Assembly: GCA_046329585.1 (NCBI GenBank)
Contig: JAXLUI010000001.1
Coordinates: forward strand, 3,348,001 to 3,412,000
DNA from: DLKC01 sp002478885
GTDB lineage: Bacteria > Bacteroidota > Bacteroidia > Chitinophagales > Chitinophagaceae
Direction of reading: 5' to 3'
DNA length: 64,000 nucleotides
The position numbers were made by a program, and so were the translations under genes. Below the pieces are notes generated by a model. The model did not search any database. It was not told the DNA's origin and was given only the letters and a program-made list of their open reading frames with translations. Shown piece by piece: positions 27,360 through 36,442 of this stretch (the stretch's first letter is position 1; each line of letters begins with the position of its first letter).

Positions 27360-30300
27360 ATGAGAACACAAACTGTACCCCCGACGACTAATGGGCACAA
27401 GTTATTTCAGCACCGGCCAGCCGCGCCAATGCAATTGAAGAAAAAGATCGCCCGTAGGTCTGCACTTAGACTATTCATATCATTGATTGTACTGTTCACC
27501 GGCGTGTTCAATACAGGCTTTTCACAGCAGGCGCCAAGGTATAATGTACTCTTCGTCGCACTCGACGACATGAATGACCGCACAGATTTTTTTGGCTGGC
27601 CGGAAGTGCAGTCGCCAAATATCCACCGCCTGTTGAATCGCGGCACATTATTTACAAAATGCTATGTGCAATATGCGTTATGCAGTCCATCCAGGACGTC
27701 TTTTCTCAGCGGGTGGCGGCCAGACAGGACTCGGATCTTTAGTAACAGCGTAAGACCGAGCACGGTTGTAAGCCCCACGGTAAAATATATACCGGAATAT
27801 TTCAGGCAAAACGGTTATCGTGCCGAACGTTATGGAAAAATCATGCATGGACTGTTTGAAAATGATATCACCTGGGATTTTGCCGAGCCGCCTGAAAAGG
27901 CCGGTGGAAGTTTCACAGGAAGGATAACAGATCCCGAAGCTGGCACGCCTGCAACCGCAACCGTGGACTCACCTGGGCTTTGGTGGGTAAAGAATATTAA
28001 AGATTCGCTTATCGAAGATGGTCAGCTTGCACGAGACCTCGTAAAAAGACTCAAGGAACCGCAAACGCAGCCTTTTTTCTATGGATTGGGATTGATTTCA
28101 ACCCACGATTATTTTACTCCCAATCTTCCGTATTGGAACATGAATGGCGATCCATCAGTACAGGAACTGCTAAAAACAGACCAACTTGGTAATACCAAGC
28201 CTGGTTTTGTCGGAAACGGATCAGCAAATATTGTCATACCACAGGGTCCGCCAAACGATCGCGCAGATGTGCCGGCAATCGCCTTCAACGGCGCACTGCA
28301 GGTGATTAAACCACCCGATGAATTAAAACGAACCATACATGCCTATGATGCTGAAGTAGCCCAGATGGATGCAGAACTTGGTCTCGTGCTCGATGAGTTG
28401 GATCGGCAGAACTTATGGTCAAATACGATAGTTATTTTCTTCAGCGACCATGGCCAGCATCTGGGTGAACATGAAGGTCTCTGGCGGAAGCTCACGCTTT
28501 TTGAGGAATCCCTGCATTCGCCCATGATCGTTTGTGCACCGGGAAAGGCACCGGGTGTTTGTAACCGGCTGGTCGAGCTGGTAGATATTTATCCAACAGT
28601 GGTTGAGCTTTGCGGCCTGCCTCCTGTGAGTGGTATGGAAGGCTCAAGTTTTGCCCGGTTGCTCGACAATCCTACCCAACCATGGAAGAACGCGGTATTT
28701 TCCCAGGTACAGAGAAGCAACGTGATGGGAAGAAGCGTCACCACTGAGCAATACCGCTATAATTCGTGGGGTATTAATGGCGAAGAATTGTATAATCACA
28801 GCAACGACCCGAAAGAATACACTAACCTGGTCAATAACCCTGCATATGCATCCGTATTGGCGGATCTTCGTAAAACGCTTGCAGACGGATGGCAAAAAAA
28901 TGTCCCTCCCCCTTGCGATACCGCAACCTACTATCGGGATAAAGATGCGGACGGATATGGCGTTTCAACAGATTCTGTCAGGTCGTGCTACCAGCCAATC
29001 GGTTATTCAAATAAAAAAAATGATTGTGACGATGGTAATGCTGCAATTAACCCCGGGGCGATAGATGTTTGCGATGGAATTGATAATAACTGTAATGGCC
29101 TTATCGATGAAGATGGGCTTAAAGCATATTACAGGGATTTTGATGCAGATGGGTTTGGTGATCTCAGCATCCGCGTTATTTCCTGTACAAAGCCGGATGG
29201 CTATGTAAATGATAGCAGTGATTGCGACGATCACAATATTGCCGTTAATCCTTCAGCCGTTGAAGTATGTGATGGAATCGACAACAATTGCGATGGATTA
29301 ATAGATAATGGTGTCGACAATGTATTCTACCGGGATGCTGACGGAGATGGTTTTGGTAGTTTGAAGGATTCCATTCATGCCTGTGCGATACAAGGTGGAT
29401 ATGTTACGAACCATACAGACTGCAACGATAATAATGCAACGGTTTACCCGGGAGCTCCTGAAATATGCGATGGACTTGACAATAATTGCGATGGGGAAAT
29501 TGATGAAGGGTTTGCAAGGCAGACTTTTTATCGTGATGCCGATGGCGATGGGTTTGGTAACGCTGCCATTTCAATATTTGCTTGTTCCCCACCTCCCCAA
29601 TACGTAAGTGTTAACACAGATTGTAATGATTCAAACGCTGCAGTTTACCCGGGCGCGCCTGAAATCTGCGATGGCCTGGACAACAATTGTGATGGTACGG
29701 TCGATGAAGGCTTCACCAAACAGGTTTATTATCTGGATGCGGATGGCGACGGATTTGGTGACGCGTCGATGGTTGTTAGCAGTTGCTTCCGGCCTGCCGG
29801 TTATGTAAGCGATAACACAGATTGCGCTGATAATAATTCAGCGGTGCATCCAGGGGCAACTGAAGTGTGCAACGGTATTGATGACGATTGCGATGGCCTT
29901 GTCGATGAAACCACTTTGCAGGCTACATCGGCTGCGGGAATTATCCTGTGCAAAGCAGGAACTACAAACGTAAATGTAACAGCCACCGGTGGTTCGGGCA
30001 TTTACACCGGCATTGGCTTGTTCAGCGTGTCTGCCGGCTCTTATCAGTTTGCGGTTACGGACAGTTATGGCTGCAAGGTATCTACAACCGTTACAGTGAA
30101 TGACGGAGCTGGTTTAACACCGGGAGCTCCGCCTTATCTTACAGGTGTGACAAGCAATCTCTGCGGCGGTGGCAACTTTACCTATACAACAGCCACTATT
30201 TCCGGTGCAACTTCTTATACCTGGACTGTGTCACCGCTTTTCAAAGTTTTGCAGAACAATGGCAAATCGGCGTTAATACAGATACCGGCCAACTTTACAT

Positions 30301-30932
30301 CGGGGAACATTTCTGTGAACGCAAATAACAGCTGCGGAAGTAGCCCCGCTAAAACAATCACAGTCTATTCCATAGCTCCAAACCCGGGTTCTTCTATCAG
30401 CGGACCGTCTACTGTTACGAGCGGTCAAACAAATGTTACGTACCAGTTACCGGCAGCTACAGGAATTACTTATACATGGGCCGTACCGACAGGAGCCATC
30501 ATTAAAAGCGGGCAAGGCACAAGTAAAATAGTAGTAAACTTTGGGTCAACCGGTGGAAGCATAAGTGTTTTCCTGAGCAACAATTGTGGCAATTCACTTA
30601 CCGGTAAAAAAACAGTAACAGTTTCGCCTGCATTTTCCGCTGTTAAACAAACTGGCTCGACGTTTATTGCCGAACCTGGTTCGCTTAGGTTGTATCCAAA
30701 CCCTGCTAAGACATCGGTCAATGTTTTGTTCGACGGCGAAACAGATGGAAAAGTGTATAAACTGTTGATCACCGACCTGAACGGCAAACAGGTATATATT
30801 AAGCAAGGAATAGCTATTAAAGGAAAGAATGTTTTAGCGGTTGACGTTAGCAAACTCTTATCAGCCATGTATGTTGTTAAGCTTATTACCGGTCAACGGG
30901 TAGTAATGGTGAAGTTTACAAAGGAAAAATAG
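27360..30932 (+). CDS. Secreted iduronate-2-sulfatase-like sulfatase with five MopE-type repeats, PKD-like pair and T9SS tail
   Basis: 1190 residues from the ATG at 27360; an ATG at 27429 starts nearer the hydrophobic signal (SALRLFISLIVLFTGV, cleavage near GFSQQ) and may be the true start. The sulfatase domain spans about 55-510: VALDDMNDRTDFFG (metal Asp pair), Cys108 in CSPSRTSFLSGWRP (formylglycine site, C-x-P-S-R) and FFSDHGQHLGEHEG. The arrangement fits iduronate-2-sulfatase-like S1 sulfatases. Five MopE-like repeats of 66-67 residues follow, each with a DADGDGFG loop and a CDGIDNNCDG loop, probably Ca2+-binding. Then come a CKAGTTNVNVTATGG segment, two PKD-like domains and the type-A sorting domain (LYPNPAKTSVNVLF). 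No sulfatase-maturing enzyme lies in the window. A paralogue follows. Confidence 0.88.
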   Translation: MRTQTVPPTTNGHKLFQHRPAAPMQLKKKIARRSALRLFISLIVLFTGVFNTGFSQQAPRYNVLFVALDDMNDRTDFFGWPEVQSPNIHRLLNRGTLFTKCYVQYALCSPSRTSFLSGWRPDRTRIFSNSVRPSTVVSPTVKYIPEYFRQNGYRAERYGKIMHGLFENDITWDFAEPPEKAGGSFTGRITDPEAGTPATATVDSPGLWWVKNIKDSLIEDGQLARDLVKRLKEPQTQPFFYGLGLISTHDYFTPNLPYWNMNGDPSVQELLKTDQLGNTKPGFVGNGSANIVIPQGPPNDRADVPAIAFNGALQVIKPPDELKRTIHAYDAEVAQMDAELGLVLDELDRQNLWSNTIVIFFSDHGQHLGEHEGLWRKLTLFEESLHSPMIVCAPGKAPGVCNRLVELVDIYPTVVELCGLPPVSGMEGSSFARLLDNPTQPWKNAVFSQVQRSNVMGRSVTTEQYRYNSWGINGEELYNHSNDPKEYTNLVNNPAYASVLADLRKTLADGWQKNVPPPCDTATYYRDKDADGYGVSTDSVRSCYQPIGYSNKKNDCDDGNAAINPGAIDVCDGIDNNCNGLIDEDGLKAYYRDFDADGFGDLSIRVISCTKPDGYVNDSSDCDDHNIAVNPSAVEVCDGIDNNCDGLIDNGVDNVFYRDADGDGFGSLKDSIHACAIQGGYVTNHTDCNDNNATVYPGAPEICDGLDNNCDGEIDEGFARQTFYRDADGDGFGNAAISIFACSPPPQYVSVNTDCNDSNAAVYPGAPEICDGLDNNCDGTVDEGFTKQVYYLDADGDGFGDASMVVSSCFRPAGYVSDNTDCADNNSAVHPGATEVCNGIDDDCDGLVDETTLQATSAAGIILCKAGTTNVNVTATGGSGIYTGIGLFSVSAGSYQFAVTDSYGCKVSTTVTVNDGAGLTPGAPPYLTGVTSNLCGGGNFTYTTATISGATSYTWTVSPLFKVLQNNGKSALIQIPANFTSGNISVNANNSCGSSPAKTITVYSIAPNPGSSISGPSTVTSGQTNVTYQLPAATGITYTWAVPTGAIIKSGQGTSKIVVNFGSTGGSISVFLSNNCGNSLTGKKTVTVSPAFSAVKQTGSTFIAEPGSLRLYPNPAKTSVNVLFDGETDGKVYKLLITDLNGKQVYIKQGIAIKGKNVLAVDVSKLLSAMYVVKLITGQRVVMVKFTKEK
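28929..29910 (+). repeat. Five in-frame MopE-type repeats
   Basis: Units start at 28929, 29127, 29325, 29526 and 29727 (periods 198, 198, 201, 201 nt). Each encodes an aromatic pair before RDxDADGxGxG, a C-x-P-x-GYV stretch and a DCDDxNxxVxPGAxExCDGIDNNCDGxIDE stretch (shown as consensus). The pattern resembles the PF11617-type metal-binding repeat. Confidence 0.85.
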
Positions 30933-31326
30933 GAAGATATGAAACAGGGAAAATGCTGATACCCGGCGTTTCCCTGTTTCATTAGATAGCCGTAAACGCT
31001 TGCAACGTAATGATACCGGATTTGTTGCTGGCAATTGCTTTATTTATTTCTGGTTACACAACTCCGGATTCATGGTGGAAAATGCTTTGGTTGACCCGCT
31101 GCCACTAATCTTTCACTAAATATCAGCTTTTTCTGAAAGGAAAAACATACATTTGATAATCGAGGATTTACTGGTACCCTGTAGCGTTCGTATTCCTATT
31201 AACTTATCTCATCTGATTCCTGGTAAAACCCACCTTAAAATCCATTGTTACCCGGCGAAGAATGATTTGGTTTATGCCAGGTATCTCTGTGTTTGACCAG
31301 TGTTTTTCAATTGAAACCAACAAATA
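30933..31326. other. Intergenic region between the two sulfatase genes, 394 bp
   Basis: Starts with a strong hairpin (30939-30982). The rest (30983-31326) presumably contains the promoter of the second sulfatase; no clear consensus or small gene is visible. Confidence 0.5.
30939..30982 (+). terminator. Hairpin after the first sulfatase gene
   Basis: Perfect 14-bp stem ATGAAACAGGGAAA (30939-30952) and TTTCCCTGTTTCAT (30969-30982), 16-nt loop. There is no long T-tail, so its efficiency as a terminator is uncertain. Confidence 0.6.
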
Positions 31327-34300
31327 ATGAAAACTCAACCCCCAAAAGCCTGCCTGCGGTTTTATCGCATTTTTTTGTCTAAAATACCTACTCCAGGGCT
31401 TGTATGGTCTAAGGGTATGCCTGCTTGGCCATTTGTGGCATTTTTCCTTGCTGGAGTTTTACACATGAAAGTGGACGCTCAAAGCCAGCCTCGGTACAAT
31501 GTGTTGTTTATTGCAATTGATGACATGACCCAGCGAACGGATTTCTTTGGATACCCGGAGATGGCGACCCCTAATGTGCAACGAATTCTGAACAGGGGTG
31601 TTCTTTTTAACAAGTGTTATGTTCAGTATGCACTATGTAGTCCCTCACGCACATCCTTTCTCAGCGGCTGGCGGCCCGACCGGACCCGGATATTTGATGA
31701 TAACGTAGATCCACGCACTGTCATAGATTCTTCGGTAACATTTTTGCCGGAGTATTTTAAAAAATTCGGCTATAGAACAGAGCGATATGGCAAGATCATG
31801 CATGTTACGTTTGAAAATGATATAACCTGGGACTATGCAGATCCTGCTGAGACAGGTGGAGTCGGACTGAACCTGCTTAAGAGAGATGTGGATGGCGAAC
31901 AATTATTAAGTGCGGTAAAAACACCACTGCCGTTAGGTGCCTGGTGGGTTAACCAAACACCGGATTCTGCTACTTACGATGGCATGTTCTCGAGAGATCT
32001 TGCAGGAAGATTGCAACAACCGCAGGCCGGGCCTTTTTTTTACGGCCTTGGACTTGTTTCACCGCACTATGATTTTTCTCCCAATCTGAATAGTTGGAAT
32101 AGGAGCGGAGATCCTTCTGTTCAGGAATCACTCCCCACAAATATTAACGGCGATACATTACCCGGTTTTAAAGGCAATGGCTCTGGTAACCTGGTTATTC
32201 CAAACGAACCGGTTAATGACAGAGGTGATATCCCCAAGCCCGCATTACCCTATCAATTGGTAAAGTCACCTTATGACCTGAAACGAACCATTCATGCGTA
32301 TGAAGGCGAAGTTTCACAGATGGATACGCAGTTGGGGTTGGTGCTTGATAAAATGGATAGCCTGGACCTGTGGTCAAACACGATTGTCATATTCTTCAGC
32401 GACCACGGACAACATTTGGGTGAGCATGAAGGGCTCTGGCGAAAGCAAACGCTTTTCGAAGAAGCACTTCATATTCCATTGGTTGTTTGTGCTCCGGGAA
32501 AAGCTCCCGGAGTTTGTAATAGACTGGTCGAACTAATCGATATCTATCCCACGCTGCTGGAACTGTGTAAATTGCCCCCGGTGCCTGGCACTGAGGGCTC
32601 AAGTTTTGCCACCTTACTGGATAACCCGAACCAGCCATGGAAAGACGCGGTTTTTGCGCAGGTAAAAAGGTCAACCATTATGGGGAGGAGCGTCACCACC
32701 GATGCCTATCGTTATAATTCCTGGGAAGGTGGAAATGGAGAGGAACTGTACGATCGTGCGAATGACCCTAAAGAGTATACAAACCTTGTGAGCAATCCTG
32801 CATTTGCATCGGTGCTGGCGGATATGCGCCGCAAACTTTCTGAAGGATGGCAACAGCACCAGCCACCTGCCCGCGATACTGCTACTTACTACAAAGACTC
32901 AGACGGTGATGGCTATGGGTTTGCAACTGTCTCTATACGGTCGCCGTATCAACCTAACGGTTTTTCGGCAAATAACAGGGATTGCGATGATAGTAATATG
33001 CTGGTCAACCCCGGTGCTATGGAAATATGTGATGGAATTGATAACAACTGCGATGGCTTGATTGATAATATTGCAGGAAGCTTTTATTACCGCGATGCAG
33101 ACAACGACGGCTTCGGTAATCAAACAGACTCTTTATTGGCCTACACCTGTTTACCACCTGCCGGTTACGTAAAAAATAACAGCGATTGCAATGACAGCAA
33201 CAGTATGATATACCCCGGAGCACTTGAAATTATTGATGGTCTTGACAACAACTGTGATGGGCAGATTGATGAAGCAGGTACGGTAACGATATTTTACAGG
33301 GATGCAGATGGCGACGGGTATGGCGATGCAATGAACGCCGTGCAATCATCCTCAAAATTGACCGGGTATGTAAGCGATAATACAGATTGTGATGACAATA
33401 ACCCGGCAGTCCATCCAAATGCGACTGAAATATGTAATGGAATCGATGACGACTGCGATGGCCTTATCGATGAAACCACCCTGCAGGTAAGTTCAACTGC
33501 AGGAACCATTCTTTGCAAATCTGGAACAACTTTGGTGAACGTAACGGCAACCGGCGGTTCGGGATCATATAGCGGTTCAGGATTATTTGCAGCCGCTGCT
33601 GGTTTACACCAATACACAGTTACTGATGGCTTCGGCTGCACCGCATCAACATCTATAACAATTGCTGATGGCATCGCTGTTCCTCCTGTGGCACCTTCCT
33701 ATATCAAAGGCACGACAAGCAATCTCTGCGGTGGTGGAAACTTTACCTATACAACATCAGCCATCGTTGACGCAACATCTTATACCTGGACAGTGCCTGC
33801 CTCTTTTACAGTTGTTCAAAACAACGGAAAGTCTGCGTTAATCCAGGTGCCATCAGCTTTTACATCCGGAACTATATCGGTAAAGGCCAACAACAGTTGT
33901 GGAAGCAGTGCTGCCAAAAGCCTGGCGGTTTATGCGGTAGCGCCAAGTCCTTCTTCCGGCATTACAGGGTCTGCAACTGTGTCGGCAGGACAGACCAACA
34001 TCAGTTACCAGGTCACCGCCCTCAGCGGCATGAGCTATAACTGGGCGGTACCTTCTGGGAGTGTAATTACCGCGGGGCAGGGCACCAATAAAATCACTGT
34101 TAATTTTGGAACAACAGGCGGAAACGTCACCGTTATTTTAAGCAATAACTGCGGCAGCTCACCCATGGGAAAGAAAGCTGTAACGGTCACTCCAACATTT
34201 GCCATCGCAAAAATGCAGGACACTCAAAGCACGCCTGTACTACAAGGAATAAAAGTCTACCCGAATCCTTCGCAATCGTTAATAAACGTGCTGTTTAATG

Positions 34301-34497
34301 CAAAGACTGAAGGGGAACAATATAAACTGGTTATTACCGACATCAACGGCAAAGATGTTTATACAAAACAGGGTGCCGCGGAAAAAGGGACTAACAGCAT
34401 GCAACTCGATATTGATAAATTCCCCGCCGCCGTTTATGTACTTCGGATTATCACCGATGGAAGTTGCGGGGTTGCGAAGATTATAAAAGAAAAATAA
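31327..34497 (+). CDS. Second sulfatase-MopE-PKD-T9SS protein (paralogue with three MopE repeats)
   Basis: 1056 residues. Start kept at the ATG at 31327; an ATG at 31417 lies just before the hydrophobic signal (WPFVAFFLAGVL, cleavage near DAQS). The sulfatase domain is closely similar to the upstream gene: IAIDDMTQRTDFFG, Cys104 in CSPSRTSFLSGWRP (formylglycine site), FFSDHGQHLGEHEG and GRSVTTDAYRYNSWEG. Only three MopE-like repeats follow (starts 32887, 33085, 33292), then a CKSGTTLVNVTATGG segment, a PKD-like pair and the sorting domain (VYPNPSQSLINVLF). The two genes look like a tandem duplication followed by repeat gain or loss and sequence divergence. The role is expected to be desulfation of a polysaccharide at the cell surface; the sulfate position is not predictable here. 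A 20-bp bidirectional terminator follows. Confidence 0.88.
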   Translation: MKTQPPKACLRFYRIFLSKIPTPGLVWSKGMPAWPFVAFFLAGVLHMKVDAQSQPRYNVLFIAIDDMTQRTDFFGYPEMATPNVQRILNRGVLFNKCYVQYALCSPSRTSFLSGWRPDRTRIFDDNVDPRTVIDSSVTFLPEYFKKFGYRTERYGKIMHVTFENDITWDYADPAETGGVGLNLLKRDVDGEQLLSAVKTPLPLGAWWVNQTPDSATYDGMFSRDLAGRLQQPQAGPFFYGLGLVSPHYDFSPNLNSWNRSGDPSVQESLPTNINGDTLPGFKGNGSGNLVIPNEPVNDRGDIPKPALPYQLVKSPYDLKRTIHAYEGEVSQMDTQLGLVLDKMDSLDLWSNTIVIFFSDHGQHLGEHEGLWRKQTLFEEALHIPLVVCAPGKAPGVCNRLVELIDIYPTLLELCKLPPVPGTEGSSFATLLDNPNQPWKDAVFAQVKRSTIMGRSVTTDAYRYNSWEGGNGEELYDRANDPKEYTNLVSNPAFASVLADMRRKLSEGWQQHQPPARDTATYYKDSDGDGYGFATVSIRSPYQPNGFSANNRDCDDSNMLVNPGAMEICDGIDNNCDGLIDNIAGSFYYRDADNDGFGNQTDSLLAYTCLPPAGYVKNNSDCNDSNSMIYPGALEIIDGLDNNCDGQIDEAGTVTIFYRDADGDGYGDAMNAVQSSSKLTGYVSDNTDCDDNNPAVHPNATEICNGIDDDCDGLIDETTLQVSSTAGTILCKSGTTLVNVTATGGSGSYSGSGLFAAAAGLHQYTVTDGFGCTASTSITIADGIAVPPVAPSYIKGTTSNLCGGGNFTYTTSAIVDATSYTWTVPASFTVVQNNGKSALIQVPSAFTSGTISVKANNSCGSSAAKSLAVYAVAPSPSSGITGSATVSAGQTNISYQVTALSGMSYNWAVPSGSVITAGQGTNKITVNFGTTGGNVTVILSNNCGSSPMGKKAVTVTPTFAIAKMQDTQSTPVLQGIKVYPNPSQSLINVLFNAKTEGEQYKLVITDINGKDVYTKQGAAEKGTNSMQLDIDKFPAAVYVLRIITDGSCGVAKIIKEK
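32887..33470 (+). repeat. Three in-frame MopE-type repeats
   Basis: Units start at 32887, 33085 and 33292 (periods 198 and 207 nt), with the same DxDGDGxG and CDGIDNNCDG loops as in the upstream paralogue. The second unit has an altered loop (DADNDGFGN). Confidence 0.85.
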
Positions 34498-34501
34498 AAA
34501 G

Positions 34502-34550
34502 TGATCAATAAAAAAAAGCGCAGAATAACCGCGCTTTTTTTTATTGATCA
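34502..34550. terminator. Bidirectional terminator between convergent genes
   Basis: Perfect 20-bp stem: 34502-34521 (TGATCAAT, eight A, GCGC) with 34531-34550 (GCGC, eight T, ATTGATCA), 9-nt loop. The A/T blocks give a T-run in both directions. Confidence 0.9.
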
Positions 34551-34565
34551 ACACTTGATGCACTG

Positions 34566-35201
34566 TTAATCCGGCAATGTTCTAACCATAATGTTTTTAT
34601 AATAGACCTTGCTTTTCGGGTCATGGCCCTGCAAAGCAAAAGTGCCATGCGATAAAACTCTTTGTTCATCGCCTTTTTCTCTTTGCACATTTGCCGGTTC
34701 AGTATAATCATTGATCACTTTGTCGTTGATTTTTACTACCACGTGTTTGCCCTGCACTGTAATATCCATCGTAAACCACTCATTGTCTTTTACGTAAACA
34801 TCCTTTACATCCTGAATGCCGTAAACACTGCCGGTTCTTCGCCAGTCAGTATGCGAGTTGTTTACCTGTATTTCATAGCCCACCTGCGGCCAGCTGCTTT
34901 CCTGGTATTTTGTGTGAATGTATACGCCTGAGTTGGATCCCGGCGTTGTCATGATATCCAGCTTAAGTTCAAAATTTCTAAAATCGTGATTGCTGTAATC
35001 ACCATCATAAAACAAGTGCGCCGTAGGCCCGTTTACGACAATCATCCCGTCTTCTGTTTTAAAGGTGGCTGCATTCTCGCCCACCTTCCAGTTATCGAAT
35101 GTGCCGTTAAATAGTTTCATCCAGTCATCGTTTTTTTGCGAAAACAAATTTGGCAGGCAGACAGCCATTGAAAGGCTAAATAATAAAGCAATCTTTTTCA
35201 T
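34566..35201 (-). CDS. Secreted DUF1080 (3-keto-disaccharide hydrolase-type) protein
   Basis: 211 residues with a signal peptide (MKKIALLFSLSMAVCL, cleavage after NLFSQ). The DUF1080 concanavalin-like sandwich shows WMKLFNGTFDNWKVG at the start, DGMIVVNG, a YSNHDFRNFELKLD core, NSGVYIHTKYQ, GYEIQVNNSH and FALQGHDPKSKVYYKNI at the end. Family members are periplasmic carbohydrate-binding or 3-keto-glycoside hydrolases in Bacteroidota and Planctomycetes. It sits convergent to the sulfatase pair and shares their terminator, which supports a link to polysaccharide use, but no direct evidence for its substrate is visible. Confidence 0.88.
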   Translation of the reverse strand: MKKIALLFSLSMAVCLPNLFSQKNDDWMKLFNGTFDNWKVGENAATFKTEDGMIVVNGPTAHLFYDGDYSNHDFRNFELKLDIMTTPGSNSGVYIHTKYQESSWPQVGYEIQVNNSHTDWRRTGSVYGIQDVKDVYVKDNEWFTMDITVQGKHVVVKINDKVINDYTEPANVQREKGDEQRVLSHGTFALQGHDPKSKVYYKNIMVRTLPD

Positions 35202-35618
35202 GTTAACTTAATTAAGAAATGAAACTACTGTATTTTATAGAAACAAAGGTTGGCTGGCGGCAAGTTTGAAACGAAGTCGCTTAAATAAGAATGATTGTTG
35301 CTATGTTTTGAGAGGCTATTCTGTTTATCGTTTGAGATTGTTTAAAATAATTAAAGCATATGTGGTACCTGGCTGCGATTTTTAAACAGGTGTCGTTGCG
35401 CTAAAGTGACCGCAATCCGGCATCGCACTGTTTGCCTGCAGCATTGAAGAATGCCGTGAGCTATACAGCCAGGGAATATTTAATAACAATCATCATGCAA
35501 ACAAAAAATCATTGACAGTAAGGATCAAAATAGCCCGAAAATAATTTTCCGGCGAAGCAACATTTATCGCAGTAGAGGTATCTGTTAAATAGGTACCCGT
35601 AAATCTAATTGTCAAAAT
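35202..35618. other. Divergent intergenic region, about 417 bp
   Basis: AT-rich near both ends, as expected for two divergent promoters. The middle holds a variant relative of the interspersed element (35394-35435). No gene seen. Confidence 0.5.
35394..35435 (+). repeat. Variant relative of the interspersed element
   Basis: CGTTGCGCTAAAGTG, then ATCCGGCATCGCACTGTT. It aligns with 52874-52916 (CGTAGCGCTGAAGTG, then ATCCGGCATTGAACTCTT) rather than with the main core. Confidence 0.4.
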
Positions 35619-36386
35619 ATGAAAAAGATCATCTTCCCTTTTGCCGTCATCGCAGCGCTTGCCTCATGCAGCAAGGAACAAAATCTTACCGCAACAGAAA
35701 CATCCGCACAACAGCTTGTAAAGATTACCAAAACGGAAGCATTTGGCGGCGGTCTCATCAGCATTGATTATGCTTACGATAATGCGGGCAGGCTTCTTAA
35801 AGAAGGAGGCAAAACTTATTACCGGGATGACAAAGAACGAATTATAAGAATTGTAGAACCCGGCACTTCTACCAACAGGACAGATATTTATGTTTACTAT
35901 AAAGACCCAACTAGTCGCGAGGTTGCTTATACACTTTGCAGGCTGGGGAATAATGCCGGAACAGATAGTGTTGTTTACCTGCACGATAACGATGGCAGGC
36001 TTGCTAAAACAGTCAGCTATCTCCATAGCAATACCGGTGCTGTGGATGCACCTGTGGCGTTTCAGGAATACCAGGTATTCAGCTACGATGTCAATGGTAA
36101 TCTTATGCATTGGGATGATTATAAAATACAGGTCGGGTTTGAAACCCACTGCGGATCTTTTTTATTCGATCGTTATGATGCCAGGAAAAATCCTTTGTAT
36201 TCCGGTGATGATGTGAGGGCTGCAAGTATAACATGGGGTGGCATGCTCAGCAACTCTGCAAACAATTGCACAGGAACCGGCAATACTTCGATAGTATATG
36301 ATTACCGGGAAGATGGCAGGCCACGGTCCTGCATTGCAAAGCTGAATGGTAAAGATAGCTATGAATTAATCTTTGAATATAAATAG
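35619..36386 (+). CDS. Lipoprotein with YD-repeat-like strands, unknown function
   Basis: 255 residues with a lipobox: MKKIIFPFAVIAALASC, Cys17. The mature part has strand patterns such as ISIDYAYDNAGRLLKEGG, YYRDDKERIIRIV and YLHDNDGRLAKTV, reminiscent of RHS/YD repeats, and FSYDVNGNLMHWDDY. This is a common Bacteroidota lipoprotein type with no assigned role. The later part (residues 175-255) has two cysteines (CGSFLF, NNCTG) that could form a disulfide. It is transcribed alone and divergently from the DUF1080 gene. Confidence 0.75.
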   Translation: MKKIIFPFAVIAALASCSKEQNLTATETSAQQLVKITKTEAFGGGLISIDYAYDNAGRLLKEGGKTYYRDDKERIIRIVEPGTSTNRTDIYVYYKDPTSREVAYTLCRLGNNAGTDSVVYLHDNDGRLAKTVSYLHSNTGAVDAPVAFQEYQVFSYDVNGNLMHWDDYKIQVGFETHCGSFLFDRYDARKNPLYSGDDVRAASITWGGMLSNSANNCTGTGNTSIVYDYREDGRPRSCIAKLNGKDSYELIFEYK

Positions 36387-36442
36387 AACGAAAGGAATGG
36401 AGAAGGCTGGTCTTTCCTTTGTATTTTGTAGTAGCTGCGCAT

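Noticed and set aside
27360..35201. Polysaccharide utilisation locus
   Set aside because: No SusC/SusD-like pair, sensor or extracytoplasmic sigma factor in the window.
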